DNA from: Polyangiaceae bacterium
GTDB taxonomy: Bacteria; Myxococcota_A; Polyangia; Polyangiales; Polyangiaceae
Direction of reading: 5' to 3'
DNA length: 64,000 nucleotides
NCBI GenBank assembly: GCA_013361525.1
Contig: JABFXY010000049.1
Span: 146,747 to 210,746, forward strand
Part shown: positions 18,301-26,647 of the stretch, piece after piece
Position numbering within the stretch: position 1 is the stretch's first letter
Layout: each line of letters opens with the position of its first letter
The notes under the pieces: model-generated
Databases searched by the model: none
Told to the model about the DNA's origin: nothing
What the model saw: the letters and a program-made list of their open reading frames with translations, nothing else
Program-made: the position numbers and the translations under genes

Positions 18301-20958
18301 CCGTACGCGTCCGCCCTCCCGCAAATCGCGGCGGCCATCGAGGCCGCTAAACAAGTCAGCGAAATCCGCGCGGCTGCCTACGGCATTTCGCTGCAGACCA
18401 CCGTCGCGTTCGCCGCGGGCCGAGACCTCGACGAGCTGCTGCAGCGGATCGAAAGCGACATGCCCTTCCTCCAGGCGACCCGCAACGAGGCGATGATTGC
18501 GATTCACCAGAGCTATCGTCAGGCGATTCGGTGTCTCAAGGGTTTGACTTACGAACGCAATCGCTTCGACGAAGACGGGTTCGAGGAGCGCTCCTTCCTC
18601 TCCCGGAGTGTGCCGCCGACGAAGTGCTTCTACGAAGTACGTCGTTTACAGACCTCGTTCATCTTGCGCGACTTCGGCGAGGCGAGCGTGCGCGCGGAGA
18701 CCGCCGGCGCGCTCCTCCCGACGGTCGCCGGTCACATCCCTGCGGCGGAGTACAACTTCTACAGCTCGCTCAGCTATGCCGCGCTTTGCGAAGCTGCTGC
18801 CGAGACCCAGCGCGCCGAGTGGCTCTCGAAGATTGAGGCCAATCAGCGCAGACTTTCGGCCTGGGCGACCACCTGTCCGGAGAATTTTCGCCATCGATAC
18901 CAGCTGGTGAGCGCCGAGGTCGCGCGCCTGGAAGACAAACACCTCGAAGCGACGGATCTCTACGAACAAGCGCTGGAAGGGGCGGCGCGGTCGGGGTTCG
19001 TCCAGGAGGACGCCATCGCCAGCGAGCTCGCGGCGCGACACGCGCTGTCGTGTGGTCGCGGGCAGATCGCCGAGCTCTATATGGAGCGCGCGCGCGAGCG
19101 ATATGCTCGTTGGGGCGCATCGGAGAAAGTGCGCGCGCTCGAGGAGGAGTTCACGGATTTGAGCCGTTCGCAGGCCGCGATGACCGCCCGCGTGCACGGC
19201 TCCGATCTGGATTTGCACAGCCTGCTCCGCGCGGCCGAGACGGTGTCGACCGAGGTGGTGCTCGACCATTTGCTCGAAAAGCTGATTCGCGTCTGTTTGC
19301 AGGCTGCCGGGGCGGAGCGCGTCGTTTTGATCCTCGAGGAGGAGGGTGGGGCGTTCGTTCGTGCCTCCGGCCTCGGAAGCTCCGACATCGTCCTCGAACG
19401 CACGGCCCTCACGCGCGCGGAGGCGATCGCGCGCACCCCCGTGGAGCGAGTACGCGCGTCGCGCCAGCCGCTCGTGATCGACGACGCCTCTCACGACCCA
19501 CGAACTTCGGCGGACCCTTATGTCGCTTCGCAAGGCGTCAAATCCCTCCTCGCGCTGCCGGTCCAGCGCCAGGGCAGCCTGCTCTCCGTCCTCTATTTCG
19601 AGAACAATTTGATGACGCACGCCTTCACGGCGTCGCGCCTGAAGGTCCTCGAGCTTCTTTCGACCGAGATCGCCGTATCGCTCGAGAACAGCCTGCTCTT
19701 CGAGCGACTCACACGGGAGGTTCACGATCGCACGCGCGCCGAGGCCAGCGTGCGGTTCTTGGCCAATGCGGGTGAGGAGCTCGCGCAATCGCTCGACTTC
19801 ACGGAGACGCTGCGAAAGCTCGCGCGGTTGGCCGTCCCGCTTTTGGGGGATTGGTGCGTCATCGACGTCGTCGACGAAAATCGCCGCATTCGTCGGACGG
19901 GCGGCGCGCACGTCGATCCCGAGAAATACGCCCTGATTCGCGAATTGGAGGCGCAGACGCCGGATTGGACGTCACCACAACCAGCATCCGTCGTCCTGCG
20001 CACGGGCTCGCCCCTGTTGCTCGAAAATCTCGCGAACGGGCGAATGGAAACGTTCGCGCGTGACGCCGACAACCTCCGCGTCGTGAGAGGGCTCGGCACC
20101 CGAAGCGCCATTGCCGTGCCGATGGTCGCCCACGGGCGTACGGTCGGCGTCATCACCTGCGCCCTCGGGACCCCCAACCGCAGCTATGGCGTCGCCGACT
20201 TGACGGTCGCACAAGAGCTTGCGCGGCGAGCAGCCCTCGCGCTGGACAACGCACGGCTCTTCCGGCGCGAACAAGAGGCTGTGCGCGTTCGCGAGGAATT
20301 CTTGTCGATTGCGGCCCACGAGCTCAATACCCCCATAACGTCGTTGTCGCTCATGGTGCAGGGGCTGGTGAGCGGGCGCGTCCCGATGACGCCGGACACG
20401 ATCAAGACGACGCTCGCCGTGGCCGACCGCCAGGTGCGTCGCTTGGCCCGGCAGATCGGTGAGCTCCTCGACGTATCGCGCATTCGCGCGCACGGCCTCG
20501 TTTTGAAGCGTTCACGGGTCGACCTGTCGACGGTCGCCCGCGAGGTCGCGGAGCGGCTCCGGGACGAAGCGGGCCGCGCCGGGTCGGCACTGCGGGTCGA
20601 CGCCGAGGGTCCCGTCGTCGGTCATTGGGACGAAGCGAGGCTCGAGCAGGTGGTGACGAACCTGTTATCGAACGCGATCAAGTTCGGAGAAGGAAAGCCC
20701 ATCGACGTGTCGGTACGGAGCGTCGAGCATCGTGCCCTCCTCCGAGTCCACGACGAAGGTATCGGCATTCCCCCGGATCGCATTCCGCACATCTTCGAGC
20801 GATTCGAGCGAGCGGTCTCGGCCCAGCGTTATGGCGGTCTCGGTCTCGGCCTCTTCATCGTGAAGAGCATCGTCGACGCGCTCGGCGGCGCGATCGCAGT
20901 CGACAGCAGGCCCGGAGCCGGATCGACGTTCATCGTCGAGCTGGCCGGTGCCGAGTGA
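15331..20958 (+). CDS. Trifunctional Ser/Thr kinase - AAA ATPase - GAF - sensor histidine kinase
   Basis: 1875 residues. Order of parts: a kinase-like domain (1-265) with VVVK lysine, catalytic loop HLDINPAN and IDFD in place of DFG, plus YLAPEQ; an ATPase region (310-600) with Walker A GDAGIGKSS near residue 327 and Walker B FLDDLQWAD; a long alpha-helical, TPR-like region (650-1290); two GAF-like domains (1310-1460, 1480-1640); a dimerisation domain with phospho-acceptor AAHELNTP (~1662); and an HATPase domain with N box NLLSNAIKFG (~1778) and GLGLGLFIVKS. This matches a known class of giant two-component sensors. No receiver domain or partner regulator is in the window. The glycine loop is degenerate and DFG is altered, so the N-terminal kinase may be a pseudokinase. 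Confidence 0.92.
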   Translation: MGFSSVQPGLFAERRELHRGRRFSVSRAREADRANAVVVKTVRSEPHDAESVAALQHEYSVLQRFDVPGIVRAIALREMLDGPALVLEDAGTATLQDQLHGPLPIDEFLRVACRLAEILEQVHARNVIHLDINPANVVIGPDGAPTLIDFDSATTSPHPPTALLPELDGALPYLAPEQTGRMNRLVDHRSDLYSLGALFYEMLTGAPPFRADDPLEVVHAHLTKVPISPSVVAPRVPPLLSGIVLKLLAKMPDERYQSAAALAADLREAARRLQTTGRVDPFELGNLDLALQLPLPERLYGREQELAELRHYVDRAAAGAREFVLVVGDAGIGKSSLVRAIKDHVTAKGGRFLMGKRDVRAANEPYSALREALGQLVDDLLEQPEPLRRGARARILDAVGDRGSVITELVPELEELVGEQPPLSRLGPVEAKMRFQSTLYAFLQSFASEGHPLALFLDDLQWADAATVEALRSLACNQEGRCLVFLTALRPKEPGAKITFKHLERDLAHALTSVQRIDLGPLRGAAVRDFVADALRCTPEDADPLAQLLARKTAGNPFFLRQLLRSLQKSALIRFDVQEARWKWDIAAIDKVGVTENVLELLLDAIRGLPDSTRQLLPRAACVGKLVELGVLTRIVGRSADDVVTELQPALREGLLRAEPADAALGGIAYEFAHDRVQDAAYSLLTENEQRALHWEIGRDWLASSADIGADSRLFEIADQLNLGSSVVTTIEDKLELARLNRHAGTKAMESSAYGSALAYLRAGIAQLPSDAWHTHHELALSLHREAAECAYVTGEYAVSDALVDTGLAHSDTPIERADLHNLRVISETARAAWAPALRHGWAALAELGVEPVPKAEYVARIAEERRAVDALSAVRPPEKLRSARLITDPQRQVTLRLLVNLQHVAWFVDRDLFELLTLRALRFIQDHGVTAEAVTAFGDYAICLSAQNKFTLADAFTKLAQELAEQLGDKAQLAHAVLVDSAFVRPWLSPYASALPQIAAAIEAAKQVSEIRAAAYGISLQTTVAFAAGRDLDELLQRIESDMPFLQATRNEAMIAIHQSYRQAIRCLKGLTYERNRFDEDGFEERSFLSRSVPPTKCFYEVRRLQTSFILRDFGEASVRAETAGALLPTVAGHIPAAEYNFYSSLSYAALCEAAAETQRAEWLSKIEANQRRLSAWATTCPENFRHRYQLVSAEVARLEDKHLEATDLYEQALEGAARSGFVQEDAIASELAARHALSCGRGQIAELYMERARERYARWGASEKVRALEEEFTDLSRSQAAMTARVHGSDLDLHSLLRAAETVSTEVVLDHLLEKLIRVCLQAAGAERVVLILEEEGGAFVRASGLGSSDIVLERTALTRAEAIARTPVERVRASRQPLVIDDASHDPRTSADPYVASQGVKSLLALPVQRQGSLLSVLYFENNLMTHAFTASRLKVLELLSTEIAVSLENSLLFERLTREVHDRTRAEASVRFLANAGEELAQSLDFTETLRKLARLAVPLLGDWCVIDVVDENRRIRRTGGAHVDPEKYALIRELEAQTPDWTSPQPASVVLRTGSPLLLENLANGRMETFARDADNLRVVRGLGTRSAIAVPMVAHGRTVGVITCALGTPNRSYGVADLTVAQELARRAALALDNARLFRREQEAVRVREEFLSIAAHELNTPITSLSLMVQGLVSGRVPMTPDTIKTTLAVADRQVRRLARQIGELLDVSRIRAHGLVLKRSRVDLSTVAREVAERLRDEAGRAGSALRVDAEGPVVGHWDEARLEQVVTNLLSNAIKFGEGKPIDVSVRSVEHRALLRVHDEGIGIPPDRIPHIFERFERAVSAQRYGGLGLGLFIVKSIVDALGGAIAVDSRPGAGSTFIVELAGAE

Positions 20959-20969
20959 CCGCAAACCGA

Positions 20970-22775
20970 TTACGGTTCGGAGGGCCCATCAGGCGCGGGA
21001 GTCGGCAGGACGAGCTCGCCCGCAGCCGCAGAAGATGAGGGGGTCGCCGTCACCGGGGCGACGGGCTGCGCCGACGGCTTGGCCGCGGGGACGAGCCCGT
21101 CCGCCGCCGAAGGAACGGCCGAAGGCGCAGCGGCCGCGCGGTCGGGTGGTTTCGGCATTCGCCCCCAAAGCACCGGCGGGCGCGCCGACGAGGGCGCCCC
21201 GCGCCGGGGCTCGTCCGACTTCGCTGTCGGGTGGTGGATCACGACGGGTGGCTCTGCAGCCGCCGCCGGAAGCGCGGCCCCATCCGCAACAGCCGGTGCC
21301 TCTGCAGGCATCGCGGCGCGCGCCGTATCCATTCGACCCGCACCCGTCATCGATCGCGCGAGCACCAACATGACCGCAATGGTGGCGACGGACGTCGCGG
21401 CAAGGACGGGAAGAATCCAGCGAGTCCGGCGCGGTGGCCCGACGGGCGCCGGCGTCACCACGGGAACGTCGTGCACCACCGGCGCGTCGCTCTTTTGCAC
21501 GCGAATCGGCGTCTGTCGCGGAATGGTGGCGTCGAGATCCTCCCGTCGAATGGTGGCGCGCAGGTCTTCGGGAGGTAGGTATCGCTCGAGCTCGGTGAGC
21601 GTCGCTGACATCGGTCGGGGGATGAGGCGATCGGGCAATTGAAGCGCCCTGTCGAAGCTGGAGATCATTTCGCCCATCGTCGTGAATCGCTTGCGAGGAT
21701 CCGGCGAAAGGGCCCGGCTGAACCATCCGTCGAGATCGGACGGAAGGTCGGGCCGCAACGAGGTGACAGGGGTGAAGTTGCGCCGAGACAGCCGCCGCCC
21801 CGCCTCCTCGAGGGTATCGGCCTCGAAGGGCACGCGGCCGGTGAGCAGGAGATAGACGACGACCGCGAGCGACCAGACATCCGAATAAATGCCGAGCGGC
21901 TGCCATGCAATCGCCTGCTCCGGGGCCATGAACGCCGGCGTACCGAGGACGAACCCGCTATTGTCGACTTCGCCGATACGCCTCGCAATGCCGAAGTCGA
22001 GGAGCTTTACGGACAGCTCACCCTCCCCTTCGACGAGGAACAGATTGTCGGGCTTCACGTCGCAGTGAACGAGGCCCGCCGCGTGGACCTTCACGAGCGC
22101 GCGCGCGGTTTGTGTCAGGACGGCACGAGCCTCCAATACCGAAAAGGATTGCTGGCGGTCGATGCGCTCTTGAATGGTCTCCCCTTCGAGCAGCTCCATC
22201 ACGATGAACGGGACACCGGCCTTCGTCATGCCGCGATCGAAGATGTGGACGACGTGCAGGCTCTTGATGCGAGCGGCCACGGGTCCCTCTTCGAGGAAGC
22301 GCTTTCGCACCGAGGGCAGCGTGCGCATCGATTCGTTCAGGAGCTTCACCGCGACGCGGATACCCAGGTTCTTGTGCTCCGCGACCCAGAGGCTCGCCAT
22401 TCCCCCGTCACCCAGCGGCCGGACGAGCTGAATGCTGGGGGTCAGCATGGCTCCCGGACGGAGCGTTTGAATGGGCGACTCCTCGACTTCGATGATGTCG
22501 CCCTCATCGAGGCAGTATTCATCCGCGTTCGCCTTCGGCGAACCCTGCCTCGCGGGAGCCGCCCCGGCCTGTCTCGCTTCGCTCGACGTGGCCTGCCCCA
22601 CGAGGCAGAACTCATCCGCGTTCGCCTTCGGCGAACCCTGCCTCGCGGGAGCCGCCCCGGCCTGTCTCGCTTCGCTCGACGTGGCCTGCCCCACGAGGCA
22701 GTCCACCGCGTCTGTGGCGGAGGAGTCGGGCCGAGCCGAGTGATTACGGAAACTTGGCGGGGCTGGGCGGATCAT
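20970..22775 (-). CDS. Membrane Ser/Thr protein kinase with duplicated N-terminal insert
   Basis: 601 residues. The first ~95 residues contain two near-identical 31-residue units (CLVGQATSSEARQAG..., see the repeat entry). The kinase domain follows at about 105-370: LGDGGMASLWVAEH, VAVKLL, HCDVKPDN (Cys replaces Arg of HRD), DFGIAR, FMAPEQ. A membrane segment lies near 450-470 and a Pro/Ala-rich tail follows. The HCD variant is common in bacterial kinases, including RD-independent ones. The start is uncertain: a GTG within the repeats or an ATG at MLTPSIQL would remove some or all of the repeat. The gene is convergent with the giant sensor kinase, with 11 nt between stops. Confidence 0.88.
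   Translation of the reverse strand: MIRPAPPSFRNHSARPDSSATDAVDCLVGQATSSEARQAGAAPARQGSPKANADEFCLVGQATSSEARQAGAAPARQGSPKANADEYCLDEGDIIEVEESPIQTLRPGAMLTPSIQLVRPLGDGGMASLWVAEHKNLGIRVAVKLLNESMRTLPSVRKRFLEEGPVAARIKSLHVVHIFDRGMTKAGVPFIVMELLEGETIQERIDRQQSFSVLEARAVLTQTARALVKVHAAGLVHCDVKPDNLFLVEGEGELSVKLLDFGIARRIGEVDNSGFVLGTPAFMAPEQAIAWQPLGIYSDVWSLAVVVYLLLTGRVPFEADTLEEAGRRLSRRNFTPVTSLRPDLPSDLDGWFSRALSPDPRKRFTTMGEMISSFDRALQLPDRLIPRPMSATLTELERYLPPEDLRATIRREDLDATIPRQTPIRVQKSDAPVVHDVPVVTPAPVGPPRRTRWILPVLAATSVATIAVMLVLARSMTGAGRMDTARAAMPAEAPAVADGAALPAAAAEPPVVIHHPTAKSDEPRRGAPSSARPPVLWGRMPKPPDRAAAAPSAVPSAADGLVPAAKPSAQPVAPVTATPSSSAAAGELVLPTPAPDGPSEP
22509..22701. repeat. Two tandem 93-bp repeats inside the kinase gene
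   Basis: Copies at 22509-22601 and 22602-22694, followed by a 7-bp start of a third (GAGGCAG). The copies differ at only 2 positions (after GAGGCAG: TAT versus AAC). The unit is 31 codons, so the repeat is in frame. It contains nested inverted repeats, TTCGCC-TTC-GGCGAA and CTGCC-CCACGA-GGCAG, as seen in small palindromic mobile elements. Near-identity implies a recent duplication or insertion. Confidence 0.9.
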
Positions 22776-22889
22776 CGCACCGACTCAGGCAAGGCGCATT
22801 CCACGCACCCACACCACACCACCTCCCCGCTTTTCCCGTTACGTCAATGGCATGTGCGCTGCAGCGTCGGCCGTCGAAGGAGTGCGCCT

Positions 22890-23417
22890 ATGAGAAAATT
22901 GGCGAACGTCATCGATATTCATTCGGCATTCTTACGATGCAGTATACCCATCGCGGCAATCGGGCTCGCTATCGGCGTATTCGGGTGTGATGGTGACATC
23001 GAGACCGTCCCCGTCGACGAAACACCGATCGAGACGACCGTCGCCGTCACCGAGGTGGAATTCGAGATCACCACGGATCGTCTCGCCGCTCCGGCAGGCC
23101 TCGTCACGTTCGAAGTCTGGAATCGAGGTGAGGAGATTCACGAGTTTCTCGTGATTCGGACAGACCTCGCGCCGGACGACCTCCCCACGGAGGAGGACGG
23201 CAGCTATCTGGAGGACGGACCTGGAACGGAGATCATCGACGAGGTGGAGGAGATCCTCCCCGGCGAGACGGTGGACCTCACCGTCGATCTGGACGAAGGT
23301 GATTACGTCCTCATCTGCAATATGGTGGAAATCGAAGAAGACGGAGAGGTCGAATCCCATTACGCAGAAGGAATGCACACCGCATTCGTCGTAACGGATA
23401 CGGTCTCCGGGATTTGA
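22890..23417 (+). CDS. Cupredoxin-like (type 1 copper) lipoprotein
   Basis: 175 residues from ATG 22890, which directly precedes the signal peptide PIAAIGLAIGVFGC (lipobox Cys33). The mature part is a plastocyanin-like beta-sandwich. The expected type 1 copper ligands are in place: H84 in NRGEEIHEFLV, C143 in YVLICNM, H157 in ESHYAEGM and M162. The Cys-to-His loop is longer (13 residues between) and more acidic than in classical plastocyanin, as in sulfocyanin-like proteins. A periplasm-facing electron carrier or copper-binding lipoprotein is likely. No partner oxidase is adjacent. Convergent with the DUF2169 gene, 4 nt apart. Confidence 0.8.
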   Translation: MRKLANVIDIHSAFLRCSIPIAAIGLAIGVFGCDGDIETVPVDETPIETTVAVTEVEFEITTDRLAAPAGLVTFEVWNRGEEIHEFLVIRTDLAPDDLPTEEDGSYLEDGPGTEIIDEVEEILPGETVDLTVDLDEGDYVLICNMVEIEEDGEVESHYAEGMHTAFVVTDTVSGI

Positions 23418-23421
23418 TTCG

Positions 23422-25773
23422 TCAGCTCGCGTGCGCGCCATCGGCCCCGTCGAACCGAATCCGACGGGACAGCGCATAGAGCCGGGCGGCCATGGGGCTA
23501 CGCTCGCGGTGATCTTGCGCAGGCAACAGCTCGGCGATGACGCGCGCACGAAACGCCGAAAGCAGCGGAAGCTCGTCCGCGAGCGCCGCGGGAAGGTACG
23601 TCGGCAATGGCGGCGTGCCGGAGGAGAATACGATCTCCGCGCGTAGCCACTCGGCGTTCATGAAGCTGCGACGCTTGTAGGCGCGGCGATCGAGGAGCAG
23701 ACGCTCGGTCTGCTTCTTCAGAAATCCGGCCGGCAATCCGTGGGCCGCAGCGCGGAACCGCTCCATCAGAGCCTGTGCGAGGTCCTGCAGACCGCGCTCG
23801 GAGAACGCGTCCGGGTTGGCGAGCCCGACCCGGGCGCGCTCGACCGCGCCGCGCAACGCCTCGTCGGCGGTCGCCAATGGGGCGGCGACTTGCACGGCGA
23901 TCTCGAGCGCCCGCAGCTCGTCGTAGGAAAGGGAGAGAAGGCCGTCCGTCACGACGAGCGGCGGAACGAAGAAATCGGACTCCACACTTCGCCGCAAGAG
24001 GCCCGCGAGCTCATTGCCTTGTGCGACGGGCGCTTGTTTGATGATCGCGCCGATCTCCATTCGCATCTGGAGATCTTTCGGGGTCTCGAACATCGCGGCG
24101 AGCGGGCTGTCGAACGAGATGGGCGACATCTGCTCGACGATGTCGCGATATTCGGCGCGCATTCGCTTCATCGCGTTCTGTTCGAACCAGAGCAGCTGCA
24201 GTGATTCACCGGGCGAAACATCCAGTTGCGGGCCGGCATCGCGCAATATCGGATCAGAGCGGCCGAACATCGGCTCATCCATGGCCGTCGATGGATCCGA
24301 CATTATCGGGGCATCGAGCGGCGCTATGAAAGGCGCAGGGGTCGTGGAGCGCTCTGCCGATGGGCCACTTGCGCCGGGTCCCTTTTGAAGGACCAATTGC
24401 TGACCGAGGGTCTGCCCCGTGAGCAGGCTGAGCGGCGCGACCGAAGACGCGGGTGAGCTGGGCGCTTCGGAAGACGACGGCGGGGGGCTCGATGGAGGCG
24501 GGAGGATCGGCGGAGCAGGAGGATCGGCGGGCCTGAGAATGATCGTGCGATTGCCGAACTCCTCGTCATCGGCGGGCGGAGCGGGCGGTTTGAACGGCAG
24601 CGCAGCCGCGCTCGCGTGATGTGTCAGCACCTTCGTGACCGCCGTGATCTCCTCCGGGAGCTCGGTCGTGCAGGTAGGACCGTCCAGCGTCGGCGCGCGC
24701 TCTGCTTCGAGGGCTACCGTGCCTTTCGACATCGGGGGGGGCATCGTGACGGACGTCGTCGAGGATGCGGGCGGCGGAGGGGCGCTCGGTCCCTTCTCGA
24801 AATCGATGACGACATCCTGAAAATCCGCGTCGGCCTCACAGGGAATGACGGTTCTCCAGGTCAGGGCGCAGGTGCTTCGCTCCGTATCGATGGCGACGGT
24901 ATCGATCCTCATCGTCGCCGACATTCCTCCGAAAATGGCCCGGAGCCTCATACCGGGCAGACTGGTCACGAAGGTCGGCAACTCGCTGTGAAGGTGCTCG
25001 AGGGTGAGCGTCTCTTCGTCCCCGACGGAAACAAGTTGTTGATCCGCCGGTGCAGCATTGAAGAACGACGAGTTGACACCGCCCAACATGTACGCGGGCC
25101 AGGTCGAAGCCGTGAGCCCCGTCCCGCTCGGAAGCTTGCTGCGGCGAAGATCCCAATGTTCGGGAATGGGGCCGAAGCCGATCGGTGGAACGGCCACGCC
25201 GGGCGAACCCAAGGTGAAGCCGACCGGACGGACAGTCGGGATTCGAAGCCGACCTTTGCCATCCACGGCATCGTTCGCGATGCCGACCGGATTCCACGTT
25301 CCTTTGCCGCCTGCAGCCTGCTCATAGCCGATCGAGGCGCGCGCAAAAGGCTTCCCCCGTTCGAGGCGGCCGTCGCGGCTGTAGGCACAGTCCGCATGAA
25401 CCGCGATCGACTTCTTGAGGCTGCCGATCGCGACCGAGGCGATCAAGAGCTCGGTACGGGTGCCGGGCGGCGCAAACGCGCTTCCGCGAACGTAGACGTC
25501 GGCGCGCGGTTTGATCGGTACGACATCCGTCGGCATACCGCTCCGAGGAGACGGAAATACGTCGTCCTGCCTCCGCGCGAGGCGCAGTCGCCCCGGCGTC
25601 AGATCGAAGGTCCCCTTGCAAATCACGCTCGCGCGGTGCTCGCGATCGTTCATTTGCCACCGCACGATGACGACCGGCAACAAGCTGTCCCGAACCACGT
25701 AGTGGTACGGCCTGAGAGGCATCTTCATCGGGACCGTCTCAAAAGCGCCGCGAACTACCGATTGCTCCGCCAT
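23422..25773 (-). CDS. DUF2169 protein of the T6SS effector cluster
   Basis: 783 residues. The N-terminal ~330 residues match DUF2169 (RPYHYVVRDSLLPVVIVRWQM, RADVYVRGSAFAPPG, GFGPIPEHWDLR, AAPADQQLV), a family almost confined to T6SS vgrG/PAAR operons, where it is thought to help load effectors. Then comes a Pro/Ser-rich linker (330-500) and a helical C-terminal region of about 280 residues that I do not recognise. ATG 25773 has GGAG 8 nt upstream. It is the last gene of the vgrG operon, 59 nt after the 266-residue gene. Its length, with the fused C-terminal domain, is well above a bare DUF2169. Confidence 0.85.
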   Translation of the reverse strand: MAEQSVVRGAFETVPMKMPLRPYHYVVRDSLLPVVIVRWQMNDREHRASVICKGTFDLTPGRLRLARRQDDVFPSPRSGMPTDVVPIKPRADVYVRGSAFAPPGTRTELLIASVAIGSLKKSIAVHADCAYSRDGRLERGKPFARASIGYEQAAGGKGTWNPVGIANDAVDGKGRLRIPTVRPVGFTLGSPGVAVPPIGFGPIPEHWDLRRSKLPSGTGLTASTWPAYMLGGVNSSFFNAAPADQQLVSVGDEETLTLEHLHSELPTFVTSLPGMRLRAIFGGMSATMRIDTVAIDTERSTCALTWRTVIPCEADADFQDVVIDFEKGPSAPPPPASSTTSVTMPPPMSKGTVALEAERAPTLDGPTCTTELPEEITAVTKVLTHHASAAALPFKPPAPPADDEEFGNRTIILRPADPPAPPILPPPSSPPPSSSEAPSSPASSVAPLSLLTGQTLGQQLVLQKGPGASGPSAERSTTPAPFIAPLDAPIMSDPSTAMDEPMFGRSDPILRDAGPQLDVSPGESLQLLWFEQNAMKRMRAEYRDIVEQMSPISFDSPLAAMFETPKDLQMRMEIGAIIKQAPVAQGNELAGLLRRSVESDFFVPPLVVTDGLLSLSYDELRALEIAVQVAAPLATADEALRGAVERARVGLANPDAFSERGLQDLAQALMERFRAAAHGLPAGFLKKQTERLLLDRRAYKRRSFMNAEWLRAEIVFSSGTPPLPTYLPAALADELPLLSAFRARVIAELLPAQDHRERSPMAARLYALSRRIRFDGADGAHAS

Positions 25774-25832
25774 GATAAATGCTCCGGGACGAATAAATAC
25801 GACAAGCCGTTAAGAAGACATCTCAGAACAAA

Positions 25833-26633
25833 TCAGGGAATGCGCCAACTCGTCATCAGGACGTAGGCGAACGGGGGCGGCACCGCGCCGCCCGCCTGCA
25901 ATGCAAACGCGACGTCGACTCGAATCTCGTCGACCGCATCGGGATCGAAGGCATCGACCAATTCGACGAGCATCGCCGCCGCGATGGGATCCATTCGCTG
26001 CCAGGCAAGGAGCCTGCCGACGAGGACCGCGCGAGCCTCCTCCGACAAAGCCGCTGTCTTGCCACGAAGGAGCCGGAACAAGGACGGCTCCGCGCGCGCG
26101 ACCGACGGCGCTTCGATTTTGGTATCACTCAATCCGGCGCCGGCGAGCAGGCGTGCTTCCGAATGGCTGAGCGCGCAGCCGTCCTGCGCGAGCAACGCAA
26201 ATCGCAGCGGCTGGAGCGATTCGCCGGGCCAGAGCACGGCGACCTCGTCACGAAAGGCTTCGTGATCGAGGTCTCGACGGGAGAGCCGCCCGGCCTGGTG
26301 GAGGTGTCGCGCCGCCGTCTTCCAAGCGGCGACCCACGCCGGCATGCGCAAACAATCGCGCGGCTCACGCCACGCCGACGTCAAGCGAACAATCGCGTTC
26401 GAGCTCCATGCGGCGAGCGCTTCGACATGTGCCGATACGAGGCCCTCCATTGGAGGAATGTCGACGCCGTCGAGAGAGCGTGTCGAAAGCATCATCAGGC
26501 TGACCGCGACCGCACGATCATCCCCCGCCGCCGTGCCGACGACATCGTACGGAGCCTCCAACCGGCGGCTCCGTGCAACGGCCTTCAACAGAGGCGTGCG
26601 CTGGCAAAGGGCAGTGTCGTTCGACGCGTTCAT
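25833..26633 (-). CDS. Unknown protein between the PAAR effector and DUF2169 genes
   Basis: 266 residues, start ATG 26633 with AAGGA just upstream, 14 nt after the effector's stop. No signal peptide or membrane segment; the composition is helical and Ala/Leu/Arg-rich (LLAGAGLSDTKIEAP, LVELVDAFDPDAVDEIRVDV). No family recognised. By position, immediately behind a toxin-like effector gene, it could be the cognate immunity protein; it could equally be an adaptor that helps load the effector. Neither is shown by sequence. Confidence 0.75.
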   Translation of the reverse strand: MNASNDTALCQRTPLLKAVARSRRLEAPYDVVGTAAGDDRAVAVSLMMLSTRSLDGVDIPPMEGLVSAHVEALAAWSSNAIVRLTSAWREPRDCLRMPAWVAAWKTAARHLHQAGRLSRRDLDHEAFRDEVAVLWPGESLQPLRFALLAQDGCALSHSEARLLAGAGLSDTKIEAPSVARAEPSLFRLLRGKTAALSEEARAVLVGRLLAWQRMDPIAAAMLVELVDAFDPDAVDEIRVDVAFALQAGGAVPPPFAYVLMTSWRIP

Positions 26634-26647
26634 GTTTCCTTATGCCC

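Noticed and set aside
21639..22889. Very long open frame on the plus strand opposite the kinase gene
   Set aside because: Antisense to a clear kinase; the peptide is Arg/Asp-rich and shows no domain. Only its last part (from ATG 22890) is a real gene.
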